DNA of 64,000 nucleotides, taken from assembly GCA_024222295.1 (NCBI GenBank), contig JAAEPF010000023.1, positions 361,033 through 425,032 on the forward strand, read 5' to 3'. Position numbers and translations under genes: made by a program. The notes under the pieces were generated by a model that made no database searches, was not told the DNA's origin, and worked only from the letters and a program-made list of their open reading frames with translations. This document shows, in pieces, positions 7,780-15,677 of this stretch (the first letter of the stretch is position 1; each line of letters starts with the position of its first letter). The stretch is from Actinomycetes bacterium (GTDB lineage Bacteria > Actinomycetota > Acidimicrobiia > Acidimicrobiales > Microtrichaceae).

Positions 7780-7809
7780 TTGTGAAGAAATGCACGAGCC
7801 GGGTAGGTT
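7780..7809 (+). promoter_or_regulatory. Rex promoter with Rex operator (ROP)
   Basis: The -35 TTGTGA (7780-7785) and -10 TAGGTT (7804-7809) are 18 bp apart; ATG 7816 follows 6 nt later, so the transcript is probably leaderless. TTGTGAA-N4-TGCACGA at 7780-7797 matches the actinobacterial Rex operator TTGTGAA-N4-TTCACAA at all of the left arm and 5 of 7 in the right arm. It covers the -35, so Rex should repress its own operon. Confidence 0.75.
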
Positions 7810-7815
7810 GCAACC

Positions 7816-8490
7816 ATGTCCAGTGGCAACCGGCAGGGCGCGGACGACCGTGACATCCCCGACGCAACAGTCGCACGGCTGCCCCTGTACCACCGGGCAC
7901 TGCTGGGTCTGAGTCGGACGGGAACCACCAAGGTGTCCTCCGAGCAGATCGCAGAGATGGCCGGCGTGAACGCCGCCAAGGTCCGCAAGGACCTGTCCTA
8001 CTTCGGCAGCTACGGCACCCGCGGTGTCGGTTACGAGGTCGACCAGCTCCTCGAAGAGATCCGCAACGACCTGGGCCTCCAGCGTGGCTGGAACTGCGTG
8101 GTGGTCGGCGTCGGCAACCTCGGATCTGCGCTCATCTCGTTCGCAGGCTTCCGCGACAGGGGATTCGACGTGGTTGCCGCGGTCGACGTGGACCCCAACC
8201 GGATCGGCACGACCATCGCAGGTGTGACCGTGTCACACCAGGACGACCTCGGCACCGTGATCGCTGATTCCGAGGTGGCAATCGGCATCCTCACCACGCC
8301 TCCCGACGCGGCACAGCAGGTGGCCGACGCGCTGGTTGGTGCCGGGGTGCGTTCGATCCTGAGCTTCGCTCCGACCGTCATCGAGGTTCCCGAGGACGTG
8401 GTCGTTCGTCACGTCGACGTTGCTTCGGAGCTTGAGATACTCGCCTTCCACGAGGGACGGCGCGGTGAACCGCTGGGCAACGCGGGTTGA
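7816..8490 (+). CDS. rex: Redox-sensing transcriptional repressor Rex
   Basis: A 224-residue NADH/NAD+ sensor. The N-terminal winged helix (about 15-85) contains SSEQIAEMAGVNAAKVRKDL and the wing SYFGSYGTRGVGY. The Rossmann domain carries VVVGVGNLGSAL (about 95-106) and an Asp-ended second strand (VAAVDVD). Rex releases DNA when NADH rises. In Streptomyces it controls rex-hemACD, cytochrome bd and nuo genes; the same rex-hemA-hemC-hemD order is kept here and a Rex operator lies at its promoter. ATG 7816 is set by the -10 spacing and the family N-terminus. Confidence 0.95.
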   Translation: MSSGNRQGADDRDIPDATVARLPLYHRALLGLSRTGTTKVSSEQIAEMAGVNAAKVRKDLSYFGSYGTRGVGYEVDQLLEEIRNDLGLQRGWNCVVVGVGNLGSALISFAGFRDRGFDVVAAVDVDPNRIGTTIAGVTVSHQDDLGTVIADSEVAIGILTTPPDAAQQVADALVGAGVRSILSFAPTVIEVPEDVVVRHVDVASELEILAFHEGRRGEPLGNAG

Positions 8491-8518
8491 CGCTGGACCC
8501 CGCCCCGGGTGCTGGCAG

Positions 8519-8524
8519 TAGCAT
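8519..8524 (+). promoter_or_regulatory. Possible internal promoter for hemA
   Basis: TAGCAT lies 9 nt before ATG 8534 in the 43-bp gap after rex. GGAAG (8526-8530) could instead act as a ribosome binding site, so either internal initiation or read-through from the rex promoter is possible. Confidence 0.3.
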
Positions 8525-8533
8525 TGGAAGCAG

Positions 8534-9796
8534 ATGTCGATTGTCGTCGTAGGAGCAAATCACCGCACGGCACCGCTCGAGCTCCTCGAGCGCATGTCGG
8601 TGCGCGGCGACGCGCTTCCGAAGCTGCTGCACCATCTCGAGGAGGGTGAGCACACCTCCGAGGCAGTGGTGCTGGCGACCTGCAACCGCACCGAGGTCTA
8701 CCTCGTTGCAGAGCGTTTCCACGGCGCTTTCGGCGAGGTGCGTGACTTCTTCTCCGACCTCACCTACCTGCCGCCCGACCGGTTCGCGGACAGCCTCTAC
8801 GTGCACTACGACGAGCAGGCCGTCTCCCACCTGTTCGAGGTGGCCGCCGGACTCGACTCCGCGGTTCCCGGCGAGCACGAGATCCAGGGTCAGGTTCGCT
8901 CGGCGTGGGAGGTGGCCCGTTCCGAGGGCACTGCCCGCCGCGGGCTCAACCTGCTGTTTCGCCATGCCCTCGAGGTCGGCAAGCGGGCGCGCACCGAAAC
9001 CTCGATCGGTGAGCACACCACCTCGGTGTCGCAGGCGGCCGTGCAGATCGCATCCGAGCGGCTCGGATCACTCGCGGGTCGCAACGTGGTGGTTCTCGGC
9101 GCCGGCGCGATGGGTCGTGGAATGGCCGACTTCGTCGCGGCTGAGGACGTCAACGCCCTGGTGCTTGCCAACCGCGGCGCCGAGAGGGCCGCAGAGCTTG
9201 CAGCCGAGCTCGATGCCGACGCATCGGTTGTCGGTATCGGTGACATCGGCGACCACCTGCGCGATGCCGACGTGGTGCTGGCCGCAACCGGCGCGCCAGA
9301 GGTGTTGCTTGATGCCCGCACCGTGGCCGAGGCGGTCCGTGGCCGCAGCACACCGCTGCTCGTCGTCGACGTGGCGGTTCCCCGTGACGTCGACCCCGCC
9401 GTTGCCGACATCGATGGCGTCGAGGTGCTCGACATGTCTGCGGTGGCGGAGATCACCGAGTCCGCCCTCGACGAGCGCCGCCGCGAGGCCACAGCCGTGC
9501 GCCGGATCGTGGATCACGAGGTGCAGCGGTTCACCGCAGCATCGTCGGCACGCGAGGTCGCACCACTCGTCTCGGGGATGCACCGTCGCGCCGAGGAGAT
9601 CCGCAACACCGAACTGGAACGCTTCGCCCAGAAGCTCGCAGGTCTGCAGGAGTCAGAGCGAGAGGTCGTCGAAGCCCTCACCAAGGGCATAGTGGCGAAG
9701 CTGCTGCACGACCCCACGGTTCGCCTGAAGGACGCCGCGGGCTCGTCGCGGGGTGATCGTCTGGCCGCCTCGCTCGCAGAGCTGTTCGACCTCTGA
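8534..9796 (+). CDS. hemA: Glutamyl-tRNA reductase
   Basis: A 420-residue enzyme that reduces glutamyl-tRNA to glutamate-1-semialdehyde, the first step of the C5 route to heme. The N-terminus has GANHRTAPLELLERM and the catalytic-Cys motif VLATCNRTEVY (Cys near residue 50). The pattern PGEHEIQGQVR and a Rossmann segment VVVLGAGAMGRGMADF (about 180-195) follow, with a C-terminal dimerisation helix. It is the second gene of the Rex-controlled operon; hemC starts 5 nt after its stop. HemL, the next enzyme of the pathway, is encoded at 15674. Confidence 0.95.
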   Translation: MSIVVVGANHRTAPLELLERMSVRGDALPKLLHHLEEGEHTSEAVVLATCNRTEVYLVAERFHGAFGEVRDFFSDLTYLPPDRFADSLYVHYDEQAVSHLFEVAAGLDSAVPGEHEIQGQVRSAWEVARSEGTARRGLNLLFRHALEVGKRARTETSIGEHTTSVSQAAVQIASERLGSLAGRNVVVLGAGAMGRGMADFVAAEDVNALVLANRGAERAAELAAELDADASVVGIGDIGDHLRDADVVLAATGAPEVLLDARTVAEAVRGRSTPLLVVDVAVPRDVDPAVADIDGVEVLDMSAVAEITESALDERRREATAVRRIVDHEVQRFTAASSAREVAPLVSGMHRRAEEIRNTELERFAQKLAGLQESEREVVEALTKGIVAKLLHDPTVRLKDAAGSSRGDRLAASLAELFDL

Positions 9797-9801
9797 GCCA
9801 C

Positions 9802-10719
9802 TTGTCCGCCGCCAAGGAGCCGCTGCGGATTGCCACACGGGCCTCCGCGCTGGCGCGCTGGCAGGCCGACCACGTAGCGGCGCTGCTGGCCGGGGCGCAC
9901 CCTGGCCTCGGCGTCGAGATCGTGCCGCTGAGCACCGAGGGCGACCGCCGCACCGACGTGCCGCTCTCGGTCATCGGCGGCAAGGGAGTGTTCGCGAAGG
10001 AGGTCCAGGCGGCAGTGCTCGATGGACGCGCCGACATCGCCGTGCACTCGGCAAAGGACCTACCCGCGCTCACACCCGACGGCCTCGTGATCGCGGCGGT
10101 ACCCGAGCGGGGCGATCCACGCGACGCACTGGTGGGATCCACCCTCTCCGCGTTGGGTGATGGTGCGGTGGTGGCCACCGGTTCGGCGCGCCGCCGGGTG
10201 CAGCTGGCGGAGGCTGTGGCGGGGCTCGGGTTCGCCGAGTTGCGGGGCAACATGGCCACCCGCCTCGAGCGCGCCCCGGAGTACTCGGCGATCGTGGTGG
10301 CAGCGGTGGCGCTCGAGCGGTTGGGCCTGCGCCGGCGGATCACCGAGGTGCTGGACGCCGAGGTGATGGTGCCCCAGGTCGGCCAGGGTGCTCTGGCGGT
10401 GGAGTGCCGCGCTGATGACGAGAGGGCCATCGCGCTGCTGGGTGGTATCGAACACTCCGCCAGTCGCCGGGTCCTCGACTGTGAGCGAGCGTTCCTCCTC
10501 GAGCTCGGTGGCGACTGTTCGCTGCCGGCGGGGGCGCATGCAACGCTCGACGGCGGCACCCTGCACCTTTCGGCCGTGCTGGCCCCCGAGGTCACCGATG
10601 GCTCTGCTGTCGTACGGGTCGAGCGCGCCCGGGCCAGCGGTGAGGATGGCGAGGTTCTGGGGCGACGAATGGCCGCCGAGCTGCGAAACCGGGTCGAGGG
10701 TGACGGGTCCGACTCGTAG
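9802..10719 (+). CDS. hemC: Porphobilinogen deaminase (hydroxymethylbilane synthase)
   Basis: A 305-residue enzyme that polymerises four porphobilinogens to hydroxymethylbilane. The N-terminus reads LRIATRASALARWQADHV. Catalytic Asp is in VHSAKDLPA, and the dipyrromethane-cofactor cysteine lies in LELGGDCSLPAGAHA (about 230). TTG 9802 is the only start that keeps the conserved N-terminus, 5 nt after hemA. Its TAG stop is the first half of the -10-like element of the next gene. Confidence 0.93.
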   Translation: MSAAKEPLRIATRASALARWQADHVAALLAGAHPGLGVEIVPLSTEGDRRTDVPLSVIGGKGVFAKEVQAAVLDGRADIAVHSAKDLPALTPDGLVIAAVPERGDPRDALVGSTLSALGDGAVVATGSARRRVQLAEAVAGLGFAELRGNMATRLERAPEYSAIVVAAVALERLGLRRRITEVLDAEVMVPQVGQGALAVECRADDERAIALLGGIEHSASRRVLDCERAFLLELGGDCSLPAGAHATLDGGTLHLSAVLAPEVTDGSAVVRVERARASGEDGEVLGRRMAAELRNRVEGDGSDS

Positions 10720-10722
10720 GCT
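10717..10722 (+). promoter_or_regulatory. -10-like box before cobA/hemD, overlapping hemC stop
   Basis: TAGGCT overlaps the hemC stop codon and is followed by exactly 6 nt and GTG 10729. This suggests an internal leaderless promoter inside the heme operon. Confidence 0.45.
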
Positions 10723-10728
10723 GAGCCC

Positions 10729-12201
10729 GTGACGGTCCACCTCGTAGGCGCTGGTCCCGGTGACCCGGGTCTCGTAACGGTCCGCGGCGCGCAACTGCTC
10801 GCGATCGCCGATGTGGTGGTGTTTGACCGGCTGACCGCAGCCGAGCTGCTCGAAATGGCTCCGCCCGGATGCGAGATGGTCAACGTCGGCAAGGATCCTT
10901 CGGGCTCGTCTGTCTCCCAGGACCGGATCAACGAGCTGCTCGTCGCGCACGGCCGCGCGGGGCGTTGCGTGGTGCGCCTGAAGGGCGGCGACCCGTTCGT
11001 GTTCGCTCGTGGCGCCGAGGAGGCGGCTGCGCTGGAGGCGGCGGGTGTCGACTACGAGGTCGTGCCCGGCATCACGTCTGCCTTCGCCGCTCCGGCCTAT
11101 GCGGGCATCCCGGTGACGTTGCGCTACTCGTCGACCCACGTGACTGTCGTGACCGGCCACGAGGATCTGTCGAAGGGTCGCACGGATGTCGACTGGGAGG
11201 CCATCGCATCCGGCGGCGGCACCATCGTGATCCTGATGGGTGTCGGCCGCTGGCAGTCGATCCGCCAGAGGTTGCTGTCGGGCGGCTTGGATCCGCTCAC
11301 GCCCGCGGCGGCGGTGCAGTGGGGGACCACACCTCGCCAGCGCACCGTACGCGCCACGCTGTCGACCCTCGAGCAGGCCGACATGGCCCCGCCGGCCACG
11401 ATCGTGGTCGGCAACGTGGCAGGCGAAGAGCTCGACTGGTTCGAGCGGCGCCCGTTGTTCGGGCGCAGCGTCGTGGTCACCCGGGCGAAGGCCCAGGCCG
11501 GTGGGCTGGCCGACCTGCTGTCGCGCCGCGGGGCCGACGTGATCGTGGCGCCGACGATCGAAGTGGTCGACGCGGACGACGGGGGCGCTTCACTCCGGGC
11601 GGCGATCGACGGGATCGCCACCGCCAACTGGGTCGTGGTCACCTCCCCCAACGGGGCTGAACGACTCGCCGACTCGCTGCGCGACGCGCGTGACCTGGCC
11701 GGGGTTTCGGTGGCAGCGATCGGTCCGGGCACCGCGTCGGCGCTGGCTGAACACAGGCTGGTCGCCGACCTCGTACCCGGTCGCCATGTGGCCGAGTCGT
11801 TGCTCGAGGAGTTCCCCGATCCGCCTGCCGGCGGAGGCCGGGTGGTGATCCTGCGCGCCCAGGAGGGCCGCGACGTCCTGCCCGACGGTCTGGCCGAGCG
11901 GGGCTGGACCGTGGAGCTGGTGCCGGCCTACCGCACGGTGCCCGCGGTGCCCGCCGACTCACTACGCGAGCGGATCGAGGCCGCCGACGCGGTGTTGTTC
12001 GCGTCGTCGTCCGCCGTGCGCAACTGGGTTGCCGCCATGGGCGGCACCTGCCCACCGGTGGTCGGGGCGATCGGGCCCATAACTGCACAGACGGCGAGCG
12101 ACGCAGGGATGCCCGTCGGGGTGCAGCCCGAGCAGTCGACACTCGACGACTTCGTGGACGCGCTGTGCGCCCACTTCGCAGCACAGGGCGGTACCGGTTG
12201 A
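10729..12201 (+). CDS. Bifunctional uroporphyrinogen-III methyltransferase / uroporphyrinogen-III synthase
   Basis: A 490-residue fusion. Residues 1-245 are a SUMT (CobA/CysG C-terminal) domain: VHLVGAGPGDPGLVTVRG, VVRLKGGDPFVFARGAEE and PGITSAFAAPAYAGIPVT are SAM and substrate motifs. Residues about 250-490 are a HemD domain: RSVVVTRAKAQAGGLADLL and VLFASSSAVRNWV. HemD cyclises hydroxymethylbilane to uroporphyrinogen III; SUMT methylates it to precorrin-2 for siroheme or cobalamin. Placing both branch-point activities in one chain is typical of actinobacterial hem operons. Confidence 0.92.
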   Translation: MTVHLVGAGPGDPGLVTVRGAQLLAIADVVVFDRLTAAELLEMAPPGCEMVNVGKDPSGSSVSQDRINELLVAHGRAGRCVVRLKGGDPFVFARGAEEAAALEAAGVDYEVVPGITSAFAAPAYAGIPVTLRYSSTHVTVVTGHEDLSKGRTDVDWEAIASGGGTIVILMGVGRWQSIRQRLLSGGLDPLTPAAAVQWGTTPRQRTVRATLSTLEQADMAPPATIVVGNVAGEELDWFERRPLFGRSVVVTRAKAQAGGLADLLSRRGADVIVAPTIEVVDADDGGASLRAAIDGIATANWVVVTSPNGAERLADSLRDARDLAGVSVAAIGPGTASALAEHRLVADLVPGRHVAESLLEEFPDPPAGGGRVVILRAQEGRDVLPDGLAERGWTVELVPAYRTVPAVPADSLRERIEAADAVLFASSSAVRNWVAAMGGTCPPVVGAIGPITAQTASDAGMPVGVQPEQSTLDDFVDALCAHFAAQGGTG

Positions 12202-12896
12202 CGGCCGTCGGCCGGGGGTGTCTGCCCGACGCCGTCGTGTTCGACTTCGACGGCCTGATGCTCGACACGGAGTGGACCGGCTACGAGAGCACCAACGAGG
12301 TGTTCCGTGCCCACGGTGAGGAGCTGAGCCTCGAGCTGTGGACGTCTTTCATCGGAACCACCGACCACCCGCACTGGAGCGAGATCCTCGGCGAGCAGTT
12401 GGGGGAGCAGGTCGACATCGAGCGGTGGCAGCCATGGAGGAACGCCGACGGACTCGAGCGCGCGAGGCGACTGGAGTTGCTCGAGGGAGTGGGAGAGTTG
12501 ATGGACGCACTCATGGCTGAGCAAGTGCCGATGGCGGTGGCGTCGAGCTCGCGGGGGAGCTGGGTGCGCACCCACCTGGGTGATCGCGCATTGCTGGATC
12601 GGTTCGCAGTGGTCTGCACCGGCGACGACGTGGAGCGCACCAAGCCCGACCCGGCGCTCTACACCCTGGCGTGCGAACGCCTCGGTGTGGATCCCACACG
12701 GTCGGTGGCGCTCGAGGACTCCGTGATCGGGGTGAGGGCGGCGAAGGCCGCGGGCATGGTGGCTGTCGCCGTGCCGGGGCACATGACTGCGCACATGGAC
12801 TTCGGCGAAGCGGACAGGGTCGTGTCCAGTTGCTCCGAGCTCACGCCCGCCGGCCTCTGTCCGACAGGCCCCCTGCGGGACGGCCTCGACTCCTAA
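12198..12896 (+). CDS. HAD-superfamily hydrolase (beta-phosphoglucomutase-like)
   Basis: About 232 residues, HAD subfamily IA. The nucleophile motif is VFDFDGLMLDTEW (Asp pair), motif II is AVASSSRGSWV, motif III Lys is in ERTKPDPALYTLA and motif IV is SVALEDSVIGVRAAKAAGM. A helical cap lies between motifs I and II. Such enzymes dephosphorylate sugar phosphates or related metabolites; the substrate is unknown. TTG 12198 overlaps the cobA/hemD stop by 4 nt (TTGA) and removes a non-conserved leader; ATG 12165 is the alternative. Co-transcription with the heme genes is likely but no pathway link is evident. Confidence 0.75.
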   Translation: MTAVGRGCLPDAVVFDFDGLMLDTEWTGYESTNEVFRAHGEELSLELWTSFIGTTDHPHWSEILGEQLGEQVDIERWQPWRNADGLERARRLELLEGVGELMDALMAEQVPMAVASSSRGSWVRTHLGDRALLDRFAVVCTGDDVERTKPDPALYTLACERLGVDPTRSVALEDSVIGVRAAKAAGMVAVAVPGHMTAHMDFGEADRVVSSCSELTPAGLCPTGPLRDGLDS

Positions 12897-12915
12897 CGCA
12901 ATTCGGGTTGTATTA
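12894..12915. promoter_or_regulatory. TetR operator candidate, distal copy
   Basis: TAACGCAA-N6-TTGTATTA. The same half-sites and spacing recur 48 bp downstream. The right half contains the -35 TTGTAT (12908-12913) of the SRPBCC promoter. Confidence 0.55.
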
Positions 12916-12936
12916 AGTGCCCGACTCCTGCATACT
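12908..12936 (+). promoter_or_regulatory. Promoter of SRPBCC-TetR pair
   Basis: The -35 TTGTAT (12908-12913) and -10 CATACT (12931-12936) are 17 bp apart. The promoter sits between, and overlaps, two copies of a palindromic operator candidate, a layout typical of repression. Confidence 0.55.
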
Positions 12937-12937
12937 G

Positions 12938-12967
12938 GCAGTAACGCAACATGTGTTGCATTACTGC
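12938..12967. promoter_or_regulatory. TetR operator candidate, 30-bp palindrome
   Basis: A 30-bp near-perfect palindrome with 14-bp arms (13 of 14 positions complementary) around TG. Its core is TAACGCAA-N6-TTGCATTA. It starts 1 nt after the -10 element and would cover the transcription start. Size and symmetry fit a TetR-family site, and a tetR gene is in the same operon. Confidence 0.7.
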
Positions 12968-13009
12968 ACTCGCACCAGCAACACGCCACCGAACCGCAAG
13001 GAGCCCGCG

Positions 13010-13459
13010 ATGAAGCACCAACTGAGCACGAGCATCGAGATCGACGCACCGGTCGAGGTCGTGTGGGATGTCCTCACCGACCTCAACGGCTACGCCGAAT
13101 GGAATCCGTTCATCGTGTCGTCGACCGGTGAGGTCGCCGTCGGCGAGCGGCTGACCAACGTGATGTCGCCCCCCGGCGGCCGCACGATGAAGTTCCGCCC
13201 GGTCGTGACCGATGTGCAGCACGAGGCGGTGTTCGAATGGCTCGGGCGCCTCGGGGTCCGGGGCATCTTCGACGGTCGGCACTGCTTCGAGCTTGAGCCC
13301 ACCCCTTCTGGAACCCGACTCGTGCACAGCGAGTCGTTCAGCGGCGTGGCCGTGCGTGCGCTGCGAGCCGGCCTCGACACCAACACGCTCGCAGGGTTCG
13401 AGGCCATGAACCTGGCCATCAAGGCGCACGCCGAGGCGCGCACGCCCTGCGGCTCGTGA
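13010..13459 (+). CDS. SRPBCC-fold protein (START/Bet v1-like)
   Basis: A 149-residue protein of the SRPBCC polyketide-cyclase type. The pattern STSIEIDAPVEVVWDVLTDL at the N-terminus, YAEWNPFI soon after, and the tail GFEAMNLAIKAHAE are characteristic. The fold has a deep hydrophobic ligand cavity; the ligand is unknown. ATG 13010 has AAGGAG at 12998-13003. It is the first gene of a two-gene unit with the TetR regulator, which overlaps its stop codon. Together with the upstream operators this suggests induction by a small hydrophobic compound. Confidence 0.8.
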   Translation: MKHQLSTSIEIDAPVEVVWDVLTDLNGYAEWNPFIVSSTGEVAVGERLTNVMSPPGGRTMKFRPVVTDVQHEAVFEWLGRLGVRGIFDGRHCFELEPTPSGTRLVHSESFSGVAVRALRAGLDTNTLAGFEAMNLAIKAHAEARTPCGS

Positions 13460-14067
13460 CCGACTCCGAGGCAGAGCCGCGCAGGCGGCCAGGCGGTCGC
13501 AGTGCCCGCGTCGGAGCCGCTGTCATCGACGCCACGCTGACCCTGCTCGCCGAAGGTGGATTCGACGCAGTCGGCATCGATGAGGTGGCCACGACCGCAG
13601 GGGTGCACAAGACAACGGTCTACCGGCGCTGGGGCACGCGCGAGCGCCTGGTCGCCGAGGCGTTGGCCCGGCGCAGCGCCGACGAGGTGCCCGTGCCCGA
13701 CAGCGGCACGCTGCGTCGCGACCTCGATCTGGTGGCCCGGTCGGTCGCCGCCAACCTGTCGGACCCTCTCGGCAACGCGCTCGCCACGGCGATGGTCGGC
13801 CACGCGGCCGACCCGGAAATCGCCCGGATCACCGACGAGTTCTGGTCCACCCGGTTCGAGCGCATGTCGGTGGTGGTGGAGCGCGGCGTCGAGCGAGGCG
13901 AGGCCGATCCCGGAGTCGATGCCGCTCTCGTGATCGAGGTGGTCGTTGCAGCCGTGTGGTTCCGCTGCGTCGTCGCGCGCTCCGAGGTGGACGACGACCT
14001 GGTGGCCGCAGCAGTGGATGCAGCAATGACGCTGGTCGCACCCGGTCCTGCCAGCCCAGCGCGCTGA
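13456..14067 (+). CDS. TetR/AcrR-family transcriptional regulator
   Basis: A 203-residue TetR repressor. The HTH lies at about residues 15-60: IDATLTLLAEGGFDAVGIDEVATTAGVHKTTVYRRWGTRERL, read here as separate helices, with the TVYRRW recognition-helix end diagnostic of the family. The C-terminal helical domain for ligand and dimerisation is not recognisable further. GTG 13456 overlaps the upstream stop by 4 nt. It probably binds the two palindromes at 12894 and 12938 and represses its own operon. It interrupts the heme cluster but has no evident link to heme. Confidence 0.85.
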   Translation: MTDSEAEPRRRPGGRSARVGAAVIDATLTLLAEGGFDAVGIDEVATTAGVHKTTVYRRWGTRERLVAEALARRSADEVPVPDSGTLRRDLDLVARSVAANLSDPLGNALATAMVGHAADPEIARITDEFWSTRFERMSVVVERGVERGEADPGVDAALVIEVVVAAVWFRCVVARSEVDDDLVAAAVDAAMTLVAPGPASPAR

Positions 14068-14134
14068 GCAATCAGCGCGTCGGCGGACGCGTGAAGCATC
14101 TGGAGCCCCGGTGGGCGGCGAAGCGCTCGCCTCG

Positions 14135-14140
14135 TAACAT
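14135..14140 (+). promoter_or_regulatory. -10-like box for leaderless hemB
   Basis: TAACAT is followed by 6 nt and GTG 14147. No ribosome binding site precedes the start. Confidence 0.55.
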
Positions 14141-14146
14141 TGCGCG

Positions 14147-15130
14147 GTGAGCTTTCCCGAGCACAGACCACGACGACTGCGTACGAGCCCCGCGATGCGG
14201 CGCCTCGTGGCGGAGACCCGCCTGTCGGTCGACGACCTGGTCGCGCCCCTGTTCGTGCGCGAGGGCATCGATGCGCCCGCCCCGATCGAGTCGCTGCCCG
14301 GGGTGAGCCAGCACACGCGTGAATCCCTTCGCAAGGAGGTGAGCGAGCTGGCTGCGCTCGACGTACCCGCGGTGATCCTCTTCGGCGTGCCTGCGCGCAA
14401 AGATGACGTCGGCTCCGGAGCCTGGGACCCGGAGGGAATCGTGCAGCTTGCGATAGCGGACGTCCGCGAAGAGGTCGGCGACCAGATGGTGGTGATGGCC
14501 GACCTGTGCCTCGACGAGTACACGAGCCACGGCCACTGTGGTGTGGTCACCCCGGATGGCGAGGTCGACAACGACGCCACCCTCGAGCTCTACGCCCGCG
14601 TGGCCGTCGCCCAGGCCGAGGCTGGAGTCGACGTGTGTGCGCCGTCGGGGATGATGGACGGCCAGGTCGCAGCGATACGCGACGCACTGGACGACGCCGA
14701 CGCAGCCTCGGTCGGGATTCTCGCTTACTCGGCCAAGTACGCGTCGTCGATGTACGGGCCGTTCCGCGACGCGGTCGACGTGGAGATTGCCGACGGCGGC
14801 GACCGTCGCGGCTACCAGCAGGACTGGCACAACGCTCGCGAGGCACTCGTGGAGGCACGAGCCGACGTCGAACAAGGCGCCGACATGGTGATGGTGAAGC
14901 CGGCCATGTCGTACCTCGACATCGTCTCGGCGGTCCGACGTGGGATCGACGTGCCCGTCGCGGCGTACCACGTGTCCGGTGAGTACGCGATGGTGCACGC
15001 GGCGGCCGAGCGCGGCTGGATCGATGGTGATGCCGCAGCGATCGAGCAGCTGACGGCAATTCGCCGGGCAGGAGCCGACTTCGTGCTCACATATTTCGCT
15101 CGCCGGGTCGCCGAGATGCTGGGAGATTGA
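14147..15130 (+). CDS. hemB: Delta-aminolevulinic acid dehydratase (porphobilinogen synthase)
   Basis: A 327-residue enzyme condensing two aminolevulinates to porphobilinogen. MADLCLDEYTSHGHCGVV is the metal-site region: it keeps two of the three Zn-binding cysteines of E. coli-type enzymes, with Asp at the middle one. Schiff-base lysines lie in LAYSAKYASSMYGPF and MVKPAMSYLDIV. The N-terminus RPRRLRTSPAMRRLVAET is typical. It has its own leaderless promoter rather than depending on the rex operon. The following DinB-like gene starts 4 nt after its stop and hemL comes next. Confidence 0.94.
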   Translation: MSFPEHRPRRLRTSPAMRRLVAETRLSVDDLVAPLFVREGIDAPAPIESLPGVSQHTRESLRKEVSELAALDVPAVILFGVPARKDDVGSGAWDPEGIVQLAIADVREEVGDQMVVMADLCLDEYTSHGHCGVVTPDGEVDNDATLELYARVAVAQAEAGVDVCAPSGMMDGQVAAIRDALDDADAASVGILAYSAKYASSMYGPFRDAVDVEIADGGDRRGYQQDWHNAREALVEARADVEQGADMVMVKPAMSYLDIVSAVRRGIDVPVAAYHVSGEYAMVHAAAERGWIDGDAAAIEQLTAIRRAGADFVLTYFARRVAEMLGD

Positions 15131-15134
15131 GTTG

Positions 15135-15677
15135 ATGGGTGACGAACCGGGCGATTCGATCGTCGATGATGAGTCCGACTGGACCTGGGTGCTGGAGCGC
15201 ACCTGTGCGGAGTGCGGGTTCGACGTCGCCAACCTCGACCCGACGGAAGTCGCACCGATGCTGCGGGCAAACGCACGTGAATGGGCCGAATTGCTGGGTG
15301 GGTCCACCGATGCACTGCGCCAACGCCCGCGAGCGGACCGGTGGTCGCCGCTGGAGTATGCATGCCATGTGCGCGATGTGTTCGGCATCTATGACCAGCG
15401 TCTCGACCTGATGCTCACCGAGGACGGTCCGCGCTACCCCAACTGGAACCAGGATGAGACGGCCCGTGTCGAGCGATACAACGATGCCGACCCCGCCGTC
15501 GTGGCCGTGGAGGTCGTGGAGGCGGCCGACGCACTTGCGGTGCGCTTCGACTCGGTGACCGGTGAGGGGTGGCGGCGCACCGGCCATCGCTCCGACGGGG
15601 CTTCTTTCACCGTCGACACCTTCGCCCGATACTTCATCCACGACCCGGTCCACCACCTCTGGGACGTGCGGCAGTGA
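15135..15677 (+). CDS. DinB-family protein
   Basis: About 180 residues, four-helix DinB/YfiT type. RWSPLEYACHVRDVFGIYDQRL contains the first His and a metal-site-like helix, and FARYFIHDPVHHLWDV near the C-terminus gives the usual second His cluster. Members include mycothiol- or bacillithiol-dependent transferases, which would fit the presence of mshA, but the substrate here is unknown. GGAG at 15122-15125 supports either TTG 15132 or ATG 15135. It lies between hemB and hemL and overlaps the hemL start, so it is co-transcribed with them. Confidence 0.7.
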   Translation: MGDEPGDSIVDDESDWTWVLERTCAECGFDVANLDPTEVAPMLRANAREWAELLGGSTDALRQRPRADRWSPLEYACHVRDVFGIYDQRLDLMLTEDGPRYPNWNQDETARVERYNDADPAVVAVEVVEAADALAVRFDSVTGEGWRRTGHRSDGASFTVDTFARYFIHDPVHHLWDVRQ

